Positions 7,591-15,124 of a stretch of 29,105 nucleotides of DNA are shown here, one piece after another (the first letter of the stretch is position 1; each line of letters opens with the position of its first letter). This DNA comes from Ardenticatenales bacterium. Lineage in GTDB: Bacteria > Chloroflexota > Anaerolineae > Promineifilales > Promineifilaceae. The stretch spans positions 1-29,105 of the forward strand of contig JACKBM010000068.1 in the NCBI GenBank assembly GCA_020634575.1. The letters run 5' to 3'. The translations under genes and the position numbers were made by a program. The notes beneath the pieces are model-generated. The model did not search any database. It was not told the DNA's origin and saw nothing but the letters and a program-made list of their open reading frames with translations.

Positions 7591-7643
7591 ATGACCCGAC
7601 CATGACGTTTGGCACATCGCCCCGCCATGGTTTTGACTATAAT
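7591..7643 (+). promoter_or_regulatory. Activator-type element and -10 box before the histidine kinase gene (copy A)
   Basis: ATGACCCGAC (7591-7600), ATGAC again 11 bp on (7602-7606) and GGCAC (7611-7615) form a 25-bp block that recurs at 10225-10249 with 22 of 25 bases identical. A perfect TATAAT (7638-7643) begins 47 bp after the block start, and the -35 region is poor, as expected for an activator-dependent promoter. The likely binder is the response regulator encoded just downstream (inference). Confidence 0.7.
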
Positions 7644-7699
7644 TGACCCTGAAAGCAACTGCTGAAAGTACCCGCAGCATTATTGGCTCAGGATCAATT

Positions 7700-8875
7700 A
7701 TGCCCAATATCATCCAACGCTATTCTGACAAGATAGGGATATTACTGGTCGCGCTGACCCTTATCGCGGGTTATGCCGGCTCGTTTATTGCCGGCTGGGA
7801 GCCCCCGGTTAGCGGTGCGCTGGCCCCCTTTCTGTTGACAGGCGTCGTCTATTTCCTGCTGCTCACCTATGGCTTTGCCTGGTGCCAGGAGCGCTGTCAG
7901 TCTAGCTGGCATTTCATCTACTTCACGCTGGCCACAGTGCTGATGGGACTGATGCTGTACCTGGGTGACATCGGCAGCATGTGGATTGCCGCGTTGCCGC
8001 TGGCCGGGCAAGCCCTGGCGTTGCCCTGGGCCGGCGCAATTTTGGCGGCCGGCAGCAATTTCCTGGTGCAAATGGCGGTTGTCTGGTTTCTGACCCGGCG
8101 CTTTGACGTTGTCTTTCAGGTTGGCCCCAGCCTGGCCGTGGCCATGCTGTTTGTCATGATGTTCACCTGGGTCACGACGCAGACTGAGGAGAAAAACAAG
8201 GAGATCGTCGAACTGGCCCAACAGTTGCAGGCGGCCAACCAACAGCTGCGCGAATATGCCGCCCGGGCTGAAGATCTGGCTATCTCCAAAGAACGGAACC
8301 GGATGGCCCGCGAGATCCACGATAGCCTGGGTCATTACCTGACGGTGGTCAACATGCAGTTGGAGGCAGCTCGGGTCACGCTGACCGTTGACCCAGAAAA
8401 GGCGCTGGCTGCCATCGGCAAAGCGCAGCGGTTGACGCGGGAGGGGTTGGCCGATGTGCGTGGCTCGGTGGCCGCCCTGCGTGAGTCGCCGGTAGAGAAC
8501 CGGCCGGTCCCCGAAGCGCTCGCCGAACTCATCGCCGAAGCCGAAGCAGCTGGATTGGTGGCCAACCTGGTGATAAACGGTGAGCCCCGCCCGCTGCCGC
8601 CCGCCACGGCCCTGACCCTCTACCGGGCTACCCAGGAAGCATTAACAAATGTCCGCAAACACGCCCGCGCCTCCAAAGTCGACGTTGCCCTGGATTACAC
8701 ACCGGCTGAACAGATCGGCCTGACCGTGATCGATAATGGCGTGGGCACCGATTCAGCCAACGGGGGTTTTGGCTTGCTCGGAATCCAGGAACGGGTACAA
8801 CTGTTGCGGGGACAGTTCCAGGTCACCACTGCTGCTGGCGCTGGTTTCCGCCTCGAAATGTCTGTCCCGGGATAA
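7700..8875 (+). CDS. Sensor histidine kinase, NarL-type partner (HisKA_3)
   Basis: A 391-residue sensor kinase. About five hydrophobic segments fill residues 11-160 with little extracellular sequence, suggesting membrane or intramembrane sensing as in DesK/LiaS-type kinases. A coiled linker (about 163-195) leads to the HisKA_3 dimerisation domain with phospho-acceptor His207 (REIHDSLGH). The HATPase domain follows, with the N box near TQEALTNVRKHA (311-322), DNGVG (345-349) and GFGLLGIQER (356-365). The ATG at 7700 is chosen because AGGA lies 6 nt upstream. The frame extends to a TTG at 7643, but that falls inside the -10 box. The response regulator gene follows after 4 nt. Confidence 0.93.
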   Translation: MPNIIQRYSDKIGILLVALTLIAGYAGSFIAGWEPPVSGALAPFLLTGVVYFLLLTYGFAWCQERCQSSWHFIYFTLATVLMGLMLYLGDIGSMWIAALPLAGQALALPWAGAILAAGSNFLVQMAVVWFLTRRFDVVFQVGPSLAVAMLFVMMFTWVTTQTEEKNKEIVELAQQLQAANQQLREYAARAEDLAISKERNRMAREIHDSLGHYLTVVNMQLEAARVTLTVDPEKALAAIGKAQRLTREGLADVRGSVAALRESPVENRPVPEALAELIAEAEAAGLVANLVINGEPRPLPPATALTLYRATQEALTNVRKHARASKVDVALDYTPAEQIGLTVIDNGVGTDSANGGFGLLGIQERVQLLRGQFQVTTAAGAGFRLEMSVPG

Positions 8876-8879
8876 GGTT

Positions 8880-9533
8880 ATGAGCATACGGATACTTCTC
8901 GTCGATGATCAGGCGCTGTTTCGCGAGGGGCTACACACCTTGCTTTCGGTGCAGCCAGACCTTGACGTCATTGGGGAGGCGGAGAATGGTGCGGTGGCGG
9001 TCGAGATGGTGGCACAGCACCGGCCGGATGTCGTCCTCATGGATGTCCGCATGCCGATCCTTGACGGTGTGGCCGCTACCCGCCAGATCCAGTCCAACTA
9101 CCCTGAAAGTCGCGTCATCATGCTGACCACCTTTGATGATGACGAATACGTATTTGAGGGGCTGCGCGCCGGCGCGGTGGGCTATCTGTTGAAAGATGTG
9201 ACGTCGGAAAAACTGCTGGAAGCGATTCAGGCGGCGGCCCGGGGCAACTCTTTTCTGCAACCGGCGGTAGCCGCGAAAGTCGTGGCTGAGTTTGCCCGGC
9301 TCAAGAGTACGCCGGCTGAAATCAGCCAACCGCTCATCGAGCCTCTATCCAGCCGCGAACTGGAGATTCTGGCGCAGATCGCGGCCGGGCAGAGCAATCG
9401 CGAAATCGCGCATGAGCTATTCCTGGCCGAAGGGACCGTCAAAAATCATGTGACCAACATTCTGGGCAAACTGGGTGTGCGCGACCGGACACAGGCGGCG
9501 CTCAAGGCGCAGGAGTTGAAGCTCCTGCCCTGA
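8880..9533 (+). CDS. LuxR/NarL-family response regulator
   Basis: A 217-residue DNA-binding response regulator. The receiver domain (1-120) has the acidic pair Asp9-Asp10, phospho-acceptor Asp55 (VVLMDVRMP), Thr83/Thr84 and Lys105 (GYLLKD). The LuxR-type helix-turn-helix domain (about 150-212) reads LSSRELEILAQIAAGQSNREIA...EGTVKNHVTNILGKLGV. It starts 4 nt after the kinase stop, with AAGG overlapping the end of the kinase gene, so the two form one unit. Candidate target sites are the 25-bp elements at 7591 and 10225, upstream of its own operon and of a membrane protein gene. Its stop codon directly abuts the stop of the convergent LON-domain gene. Confidence 0.95.
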   Translation: MSIRILLVDDQALFREGLHTLLSVQPDLDVIGEAENGAVAVEMVAQHRPDVVLMDVRMPILDGVAATRQIQSNYPESRVIMLTTFDDDEYVFEGLRAGAVGYLLKDVTSEKLLEAIQAAARGNSFLQPAVAAKVVAEFARLKSTPAEISQPLIEPLSSRELEILAQIAAGQSNREIAHELFLAEGTVKNHVTNILGKLGVRDRTQAALKAQELKLLP

Positions 9534-10175
9534 TTAATTGTAGGAAAACGGCCCCTGGCTGCGCTCGGGCAACGTCTGCATGACCGAGACCTCTTCCTTA
9601 TATATCTTTAGCATTAACTGCATCAGCGACAACGCTTCTTTCTGGGCCAGGAGTTCCTGCTTCTTCTCTGGCGCTATCCGTAGCAGATGCGCCGCCAGGA
9701 AGGTCAGGGATTCGACATCGTCGGGCCAGTTAATGGCGCTCGTATCAACTTCGCCGGCCCTGGATAGCAAGCGGATATAGCGAGCCGCAAACGAAGCCAG
9801 CTCATTCTGCACCTGGGACAACTCAGCGGACTGCCGCCAGATTAAGGGAAATGGCGACACGTCACCGGTCAGGTAGGGCTTGCCTTCATCAAGCGAATTG
9901 ATGTGAAAGCGTTCCTTGCCATAAGCAACCAGGTTCATCCGCCCATCCGCCAGGGGCTCAACCTGCTGAATGTGCGCGGCACAGCCGACGAGGTGCGGCC
10001 TGGCCAGGGGGCCCTGCGCCTCACGACCTTCGGCAATCAGCACCACCCCAAACGGCTGCCGTTCGGTAATACAAAAATCCATCATCTGCCGGTATCGTTC
10101 CTCGAAGATGTGCAAATGGATGGGTGCCCCAGGGAAAAGGACCGTATTTAAGGGAAACAAAGGCAAATCTGACAT
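9534..10175 (-). CDS. LON substrate-binding domain protein (stand-alone)
   Basis: A 213-residue protein consisting only of the Lon N-terminal domain (PF02190), with no AAA+ or protease part. The family start LPLFPLNTVLFPGAPIHLHIFEERY is intact at about residues 4-28. GRMNLVAYGKERFHI and the helical C-terminal half also fit. Stand-alone LON-domain proteins are widespread, and their role (protein quality control or adaptor) is not well established. The ATG has no ribosome binding site, and a -10-like TACGAT lies 7 nt upstream, so the mRNA is probably leaderless. The gene is divergent from the membrane protein gene at 10347 and shares the 25-bp element between them. Confidence 0.88.
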   Translation of the reverse strand: MSDLPLFPLNTVLFPGAPIHLHIFEERYRQMMDFCITERQPFGVVLIAEGREAQGPLARPHLVGCAAHIQQVEPLADGRMNLVAYGKERFHINSLDEGKPYLTGDVSPFPLIWRQSAELSQVQNELASFAARYIRLLSRAGEVDTSAINWPDDVESLTFLAAHLLRIAPEKKQELLAQKEALSLMQLMLKIYKEEVSVMQTLPERSQGPFSYN

Positions 10176-10181
10176 GAAAGA

Positions 10182-10210
10182 ATCGTACGGGATTTTGCCC
10201 CAGTCGTCTA
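10182..10210 (-). promoter_or_regulatory. Promoter for a leaderless LON-domain mRNA
   Basis: On the minus strand, TAGACG (10210-10205) and TACGAT (10187-10182) are 17 bp apart. Each matches the consensus at 4 of 6 positions. The predicted start is 10175, the A of the ATG. Confidence 0.45.
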
Positions 10211-10224
10211 ATCCAAAAGGTCAT

Positions 10225-10278
10225 ATGACCCGACAATGACCTTCGGCACCTGTGACATGACCTCCGGACATCTACAAT
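10225..10278 (+). promoter_or_regulatory. Activator-type element and -10 box before the membrane protein gene (copy B)
   Basis: This is the second copy of the block at 7591: ATGACCCGAC (10225-10234), ATGAC (10236-10240) and GGCAC (10245-10249). A further ATGAC lies at 10257-10261, three helical turns from the first. The -10 box TACAAT (10273-10278) begins 48 bp after the block start, almost the same spacing as copy A. The site lies between divergent genes, so it could also act on the LON-domain gene. Confidence 0.7.
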
Positions 10279-10301
10279 GGGTTCATATTCAACGCCATTT
10301 C

Positions 10302-10329
10302 AGACCAACGTTCTACACAGAGTTGGTCT
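10302..10329 (+). other. 5' leader hairpin of the membrane protein mRNA
   Basis: AGACCAAC (10302-10309) pairs perfectly with GTTGGTCT (10322-10329) around a 12-nt loop. It ends 6 nt before the AGGAGA ribosome binding site (10336-10341). It may protect the transcript or tune translation, or be a DNA palindrome for a regulator. Confidence 0.45.
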
Positions 10330-10346
10330 AGCATTAGGAGAACAGC

Positions 10347-10886
10347 ATGTCACAGGAAATGAAAAGCACCCGTAGTAACAGCCAGACCGGCCTGATTTTA
10401 CTCTTACTGGGCATTGCCCTTCTGTTCGGTCAGATCGTGGATTGGGACGGCATTGCCCTCGCCATCCCGGCACTGCTGGGGCTGGGCTTTCTGGTGATGG
10501 GCGCACTAACCCATCGTAGCGGTTTGATGGTCCCGGGCGGCATTTTGAGCGGCATCGGTTTGGGCACCCTCATTATCAGCGGGCCGCTGGCGCACCTGCC
10601 CATCATTGCGCAGCACGAAGACAGCTGGTTCCTGGCCACTTTTGCCCTGGGTTGGGTCGTGATCACGGTGGCAACTGCCCTTTTCGGTGAGAAGACCTAC
10701 CGCTGGCCACTCATCCCCGCCGCTATCATGGCCGTCATCGCCGCCAGCCTCATCGTCGGTGGCGCCCTGGAGACAGTCCTGACTTATGCTGGCAAGGTGT
10801 GGCCCTTGATTCTGATTCTCCTCGGCCTGAATGTCCTCTGGAACAGCCGGCACCAGGATGAAAACAGGGAAAAGCCCGTCGTCTAG
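10347..10886 (+). CDS. Multi-pass membrane protein, possible target of the two-component system
   Basis: A 179-residue integral membrane protein of about six helices, organised as pairs of hydrophobic segments joined by very short loops (first pair near 14-55). The N-terminal pair (TGLILLLLGIALLFGQI...IPALLGLGFLVMGAL) and the last segment (VWPLILILLGLNVLW) resemble the LiaF/DUF5668-type segments found with envelope-stress two-component systems, but I cannot assign a named family with certainty. AGGAGA precedes the ATG. It has its own promoter with the 25-bp element shared with the kinase-regulator operon, and a strong terminator follows. It may be a regulated output or a feedback modulator of the sensor kinase (inference). 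Confidence 0.8.
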   Translation: MSQEMKSTRSNSQTGLILLLLGIALLFGQIVDWDGIALAIPALLGLGFLVMGALTHRSGLMVPGGILSGIGLGTLIISGPLAHLPIIAQHEDSWFLATFALGWVVITVATALFGEKTYRWPLIPAAIMAVIAASLIVGGALETVLTYAGKVWPLILILLGLNVLWNSRHQDENREKPVV

Positions 10887-10917
10887 TCCCTGGACAAATC
10901 ACCAAAATCTTAAAACG

Positions 10918-10947
10918 AAAGCCAGCCCAAAATGGGCTGGCTTTTTT
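10918..10947 (+). terminator. Rho-independent terminator
   Basis: AAAGCCAGCCC (10918-10928) pairs with GGGCTGGCTTT (10934-10944) around AAAAT and runs into six T. This is a classical intrinsic terminator for the membrane protein gene. Confidence 0.92.
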
Positions 10948-11072
10948 GGTCCCACAGTTATTTGCAAATCTGGCAGACTTACGGCAAGCTTACTTAATAT
11001 AGTTCGTAAGTCCTATTGCCTATTCTGTTGTCAAGTTCGCTTAAGTTTACGCAGTTCGAAAGGATGAAATTG

Positions 11073-11276
11073 ATGTTTGTGAATCGCTATGTCCTGGCCG
11101 TCATTTTTGCTTTGATACTGCTGGTCGTTCCCAGCTTTTCATTGACGGCGGTCAACATTGAGCTGGCCAATCCGGGCCAGGCCGCCACACTTTTCTTCAC
11201 GGCTATGGCGGCGATGCTGGGATTTGCCACCATGATGGAACTGCGTAAATACAGCACTGTCCCTGTAGAAAAATAA
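11073..11276 (+). CDS. Small two-helix membrane protein, unknown function
   Basis: A 67-residue protein with two predicted membrane helices (about 5-27 and 37-55), a short outer loop (NIELANPGQ) and a charged tail (LRKYSTVPVEK). I do not recognise a family. The ATG at 11073 is preferred because AAAGGA ends 9 nt upstream; an ATG at 11064 lies directly on that AGGA. A long palindromic terminator follows. The AT-rich region around 10990-11000 (TTAATATAG) could hold its promoter. The small size and hydrophobicity fit a membrane accessory or stress peptide, but nothing specific can be said. Confidence 0.65.
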   Translation: MFVNRYVLAVIFALILLVVPSFSLTAVNIELANPGQAATLFFTAMAAMLGFATMMELRKYSTVPVEK

Positions 11277-11299
11277 CATTTTTGACCCTCCTTGTTTGC

Positions 11300-11331
11300 A
11301 AAACAGCCGGACCTGCAGGTCCGGCTGTTTT
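11300..11331. terminator. Perfect 32-nt palindromic terminator
   Basis: AAAACAGCCGGACCTG is followed at once by its exact reverse complement, giving a 14-bp stem with a TGCA tetraloop and a T-run on each strand. It ends the small membrane protein gene. Its last T is the first base of the subtilase promoter's extended -10 element. Confidence 0.9.
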
Positions 11332-11339
11332 GTTATAAT
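11331..11339 (+). promoter_or_regulatory. Perfect extended -10 promoter (TGTTATAAT)
   Basis: TGT-TATAAT at 11331-11339 is an exact extended -10 element overlapping the terminator's T-tract. The predicted start near 11346 gives an ~80-nt leader to the subtilase gene. The -35 region would fall inside the terminator palindrome. Confidence 0.7.
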
Positions 11340-11362
11340 GGGCGGCAGGAGCCACAGCTTTG

Positions 11363-11386
11363 CCAGGGAACCGGCCGGTTCCCTGG
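11363..11386 (+). repeat. 24-nt perfect palindrome in the subtilase leader
   Basis: CCAGGGAACCGG is followed directly by its reverse complement. The centre is one of the window's ACCGGCCGGT decamers (11370-11379). In RNA it would fold into a stable hairpin about 30 nt before the ribosome binding site. Confidence 0.7.
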
Positions 11387-11426
11387 TCAATCCCGTGCCC
11401 GCACAGGCACACCATCAGGAGGTTCA

Positions 11427-14400
11427 ATGTTTAGACAGAAAAGCCCCGTTGTTCTGGGTCTGATCGCGTTGCTGGCGCTGCTTGTGCTGGCACCGGCCGG
11501 TCAGACCTCCAGAGCCCAAGCCGCTCCCACCCATTTCGTGGAGATAGCCGCCACCGATATCGCCGCGGCGCGTACTCTTGACCTGAATCCCATCCTGGCG
11601 GTCGACTACAGCAGTTTCCAACGGTTGGAACTGGACAGTGACGACCTTAACCGGTTGGAAATCAGTGGCGTTCCCTATGTGCTGGACGAGACAGCCGGCA
11701 TTCTGCAGGTGGGGCGCTATCAATTCGATCCGGCCGTAGCCGGGGAACCGGCGTTACCGGCCGGCATGCGGGCCGCCGATAATCAACCCGGCTTCCGCTT
11801 CGTCCAGTTTACCGGCCCCACCAATGATGCCTGGCTGGACAGCATCAGCGCGGCCGGTATGCCCATCCTGCAATATTATCCGCACTATACCTACCTTGTC
11901 TGGGACGAAGGACGGCAGCTGAGTGGCCTGGAAAGCAGCCCCTTTATTCGCTGGACCGGCCTCCTGCACCCGGCCTACAAGCAGGCTGAGGAGTTGGACA
12001 CGATGGCCGGGCGGATCAGCAACGTTGACGTCATGTTCTACAACGATGGCAACATCGGCCGCACCCTGAATCAGCTGGAAGCGCTGGGCGCTGAGATCCT
12101 GAATGTGTTCCCGGCGCAGCCAGACCAGGCCTTTTTTGACGCCATCGTCCGGCTGGACGCTGGTCAGCTGGACCGGGTTGCCCAGATCAACACCGTACTC
12201 TGGCTGGGCTACTCAGGGGCAGAACCGATCCTGGACGACGAGATGTCTGACCAGATCGTGGCCGGCAACACGCCGGGCAACATCCCGGTGGTGGGTTACA
12301 ACGCTCATCTGGCCGATCTGGGCGTGGACGGCAGTGGCGTCATCTGGGCCATTATTGATACGGGGGTTGATTACGATCATCCCGACCTGAACGGCCATAT
12401 CGCCGGCGGCTTCAACTATCCCGGCGCGCCCAGTGACCCACTGCGGCCTGGCGATGATTGTTCCGGCGGCGGTCACGGCACCCATGTGGCCGGCATCGTC
12501 GGCGGCGATGCGACGGCAGGGTTTGCCGATCCGGCCGGTTTCCTCTACGGCTTGGGGATGGCGCCCGGCGTCAGCTACTTCGCTTCCAATTCGTTGTGTG
12601 CGCCGTCCTGGCCACCGGCCGGTGGCTGGCAGGAGCACAGCAAGAACGCCGTCCTGGGCGACGCCATTGGCGGCAACAACTCCTGGACCACAGGCGAAGG
12701 CACCCAGCACGGCTACCAGGCTTCCGAGCGGACCCATGACCTCATGGTGCGTGACGGCAACTTCGACACCGCCAGCACCGCTGAGCCGTTTATCGAGGTC
12801 TTCTCAGCCGGCAATTCCGGCGCCGGCGGTCTGACAGCGCCCAAAGAAGCAAAAAATCTCATCGTCACTGCCGCCAGCAACAATGGCCGGGCGGGGGACA
12901 TCGATGGCATCGCCAGTTTCAGCAGCGTGGGGCCGGCGGTTGATGGCCGTATCGTCCCCACCATCGCCGCGCCGGGCGCGACCATCGCCTCCGCGCGCCG
13001 CATTGCCGGCGCCGCCCAATGCGGGACACCGATTAGCGGCACCAGTAACCATTACGCCTTCTGCTCCGGCACCAGCATGGCCGCGCCCCACACCTCGGGC
13101 GCCATCGTCCTGGTGACCGAGTGGTGGCGTAACTTCAACGGTGATGAGACCCCTAGCCCGGCCATGGCCAAGGCGCTGCTGGTCAATGGCGCCGTCGACA
13201 TGGGCACGCCGGACATCCCCAACAATAACGAAGGTTGGGGCCGCATCAATGTCACCAACATCATCAGCCCAACCAGCACGGCCATCTATCGCGACCAGCT
13301 GGATATGTTCAACAACACGGGCGAGCAGTACAGCTTGGAGGTTGGCATCGCCGATCCCAGCGAACCGCTCAAGATCACCATCGCCTGGAGTGATGCGCCC
13401 GGCGCGGTTGGGGCCAACCCCGCCCTGGTCAACAACCTCGACCTGACCGTCATGGTTGGTAGTGATACTTACCTGGGCAACAACTTCAGTGGCGGCTGGT
13501 CCGTCACTGGCGGCGCGGCCGACACCATTAACAACCTGGAAAACGTCTACGTCCAGAACCCAAGTGGCAGCGTGATAATCGTCGTCGATGCCAGCAATAT
13601 CGCCGGCGACGGCGTGCCGTACAATGGGGACACGACGGATCAGGACTTCGTGCTGGTCTGCAGCAACTGTGCCCTGTTCCCGGACTTTGCCCTGAGCGCC
13701 GACCCGAGCAGCGCGATCATCTGCGCGCCGGCCGATGCCGTCTACGACCTGACGGTGAGCCAGATTCTGGGATATGACGATAACGTGACGTTGTCGGCGT
13801 CGGGGAATCCGGCCGGAACCACGGCTGCCTTCACCACGAACCCGGTCACCACGCCCGGCACCAGCCAGCTGACCGTTGGCAACACCGGCAGCGCGACCGC
13901 CGGCAGCTATGCGCTTGATGTGGTTGGCGTTGCCACGACGTCGACGCATACCATCACGCTGGGGCTAGACCTCTACACCGCGGTGCCGCTCAGCCCAACG
14001 TTGATTGCCCCGGCCAATGGCGCAATCGATGTCAGTTTCCAACCCACTTTCAGCTGGAATGACGCCACTCAGGGGCAGGATTACTTGCTAGAAGTGGCGA
14101 CGGATATGGCGTTTGCCAATGTCATCATCTCGGAAACGCTCGACACAACCAGCTATACACCGGCCGGTAATCTCACACCAAATGCAACCTATTACTGGCG
14201 TGTCACGCCGACCAACGTCTGTGGCGATGGCGCCGCTTCCGCCGTCTACAGCTTCACGGTTCGGGAAGCCGAACTGCTGGGTTGTAGCGTGCCGGAAGTC
14301 ACCTTTACGGACGGCATCCCGGTAACCTGGACAGTGGTGGACAACACGGGCGGCAGCGGCATCGTCTGGACGACCGTCTCCGACTCAGCCTGCGGCATCG

Positions 14401-14807
14401 GCAACCAGACAGGCGGCAGCGGCGAGGCAGCCTGTGCGGACAGTGATGCGGCCGGTTCGGGCGCACCAGCTTACAATACTGAACTGGTGACCAACCTCAT
14501 CGACACCACGGGATTCAGCCAAATTGACCTGGATTTCAACGCCTACTATCGCGATGTGGGCGCCGGCAACGATCTGTTCAAGGTTGATGTCTGGAATGGG
14601 ATCAGTTGGATCAACCTGCTCACATGGGACGCCAACCACGATGGTCAGGCTGTCTCACTGGACAATATCGTGGCCCTCAATGATGTCCAGTTCCGGTTTA
14701 CCTATGCCGGCAACGGCTTTGATTGGTATGCGCAGGTTGATGATGTCAGCATCACCTGTCATGGCTCGGAATATATGCACTTCCTGCCCATCATCAATCA
14801 CCCGTAA
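11427..14807 (+). CDS. Secreted subtilisin-like serine protease, multidomain
   Basis: A 1126-residue S8 peptidase. A signal peptide (about 1-32, Lys/Arg then a Leu/Val/Ala core ending near AQA) exports it. A long N-terminal region (about 35-290) precedes the catalytic domain with Asp311 (AIIDTGVD), His350 (GGGHGTHVAG), oxyanion Asn463 (SAGNSG) and Ser550 (CSGTSMAAPH). A beta-rich region with a proprotein-convertase-like fold (about 600-750) and Ig/fibronectin-like modules follow (PANGAIDVSFQPTFSW...TYYWRVTP). The protein ends in YMHFLPIINHP, like the short 'LPxx' C-terminal tails of many secreted Chloroflexota proteins. AGGAGG lies 4 nt before the ATG. The role is probably extracellular protein degradation. 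The frame continues upstream of the ATG only through the promoter region. Confidence 0.95.
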   Translation: MFRQKSPVVLGLIALLALLVLAPAGQTSRAQAAPTHFVEIAATDIAAARTLDLNPILAVDYSSFQRLELDSDDLNRLEISGVPYVLDETAGILQVGRYQFDPAVAGEPALPAGMRAADNQPGFRFVQFTGPTNDAWLDSISAAGMPILQYYPHYTYLVWDEGRQLSGLESSPFIRWTGLLHPAYKQAEELDTMAGRISNVDVMFYNDGNIGRTLNQLEALGAEILNVFPAQPDQAFFDAIVRLDAGQLDRVAQINTVLWLGYSGAEPILDDEMSDQIVAGNTPGNIPVVGYNAHLADLGVDGSGVIWAIIDTGVDYDHPDLNGHIAGGFNYPGAPSDPLRPGDDCSGGGHGTHVAGIVGGDATAGFADPAGFLYGLGMAPGVSYFASNSLCAPSWPPAGGWQEHSKNAVLGDAIGGNNSWTTGEGTQHGYQASERTHDLMVRDGNFDTASTAEPFIEVFSAGNSGAGGLTAPKEAKNLIVTAASNNGRAGDIDGIASFSSVGPAVDGRIVPTIAAPGATIASARRIAGAAQCGTPISGTSNHYAFCSGTSMAAPHTSGAIVLVTEWWRNFNGDETPSPAMAKALLVNGAVDMGTPDIPNNNEGWGRINVTNIISPTSTAIYRDQLDMFNNTGEQYSLEVGIADPSEPLKITIAWSDAPGAVGANPALVNNLDLTVMVGSDTYLGNNFSGGWSVTGGAADTINNLENVYVQNPSGSVIIVVDASNIAGDGVPYNGDTTDQDFVLVCSNCALFPDFALSADPSSAIICAPADAVYDLTVSQILGYDDNVTLSASGNPAGTTAAFTTNPVTTPGTSQLTVGNTGSATAGSYALDVVGVATTSTHTITLGLDLYTAVPLSPTLIAPANGAIDVSFQPTFSWNDATQGQDYLLEVATDMAFANVIISETLDTTSYTPAGNLTPNATYYWRVTPTNVCGDGAASAVYSFTVREAELLGCSVPEVTFTDGIPVTWTVVDNTGGSGIVWTTVSDSACGIGNQTGGSGEAACADSDAAGSGAPAYNTELVTNLIDTTGFSQIDLDFNAYYRDVGAGNDLFKVDVWNGISWINLLTWDANHDGQAVSLDNIVALNDVQFRFTYAGNGFDWYAQVDDVSITCHGSEYMHFLPIINHP

Positions 14808-14823
14808 CCGTCTATCTTGTCAT

Positions 14824-14855
14824 GACCGGGCGCCGGCCAATGCCGGCGCCCGGTC
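14824..14855 (+). terminator. GC-rich terminator-like hairpin
   Basis: A perfect 14-bp stem (GACCGGGCGCCGGC, 14824-14837, with 14842-14855) around the loop CAAT lies 17 nt after the subtilase stop. Only a short TCTT follows, so it may terminate weakly or protect the 3' end. Confidence 0.65.
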
Positions 14856-14867
14856 TTCAGGTGACTT

Positions 14868-14966
14868 ATGAGTTCCACAGGTGAATCCTCCAATACCTTG
14901 GGGAATGCCAGTCTGGGCCTAGGTATATGCCTCTTCCTGGCCATTTTGGCTGCTCTCGGGGGCTAA
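14868..14966 (+). CDS. 32-residue single-helix membrane peptide
   Basis: A short frame with ATG at 14868 and TAA at 14964-14966, preceded by AGGTGA (14859-14864). The peptide has a polar N-terminus (MSSTGESSNT) and then one hydrophobic helix (ASLGLGICLFLAILAALGG). The 'LGNASLGLGI' opening recalls small conserved membrane proteins of environmental bacteria, but this is a memory-based impression. It lies just after the subtilase terminator-like hairpin and could be read through from it. No promoter of its own was found. Confidence 0.5.
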   Translation: MSSTGESSNTLGNASLGLGICLFLAILAALGG

Positions 14967-15013
14967 AAAACGATTGCGTGAATTCTCGAATTGTCAGTAA
15001 GCTGCAAATCATA

Positions 15014-15093
15014 TAGGATCGTGGCAGGAGGGATGCCGATCCTAATCTATATCCCTGATTTGCTTTGATAATTCAATATGGACGGTCACCGTC
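15014..15093 (+). promoter_or_regulatory. Inverted repeats upstream of the orphan sensor kinase gene
   Basis: TAGGATCG (15014-15021) and CGATCCTA (15037-15044) form a perfect 8-bp inverted repeat, extended inward by GGCA/TGCC. A second palindrome, GACGGT-C-ACCGTC, lies at 15081-15093. Both are in the 158-bp gap between the small peptide gene and the kinase start at 15125. They may be operator sites or leader structures. A TGATAAT at 15066-15072 is a possible -10 box. The rest of the gap shows nothing. Confidence 0.4.
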
Positions 15094-15124
15094 TATCTAG
15101 CTGCGCCAAGGCACAGAATTTACT

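Noticed and set aside
12804..13949. 381-residue minus-strand frame inside the subtilase gene
   Set aside because: Antisense shadow. The peptide is low-complexity, rich in Gly/Ala/Arg/Asp, and the subtilase motifs are on the other strand.
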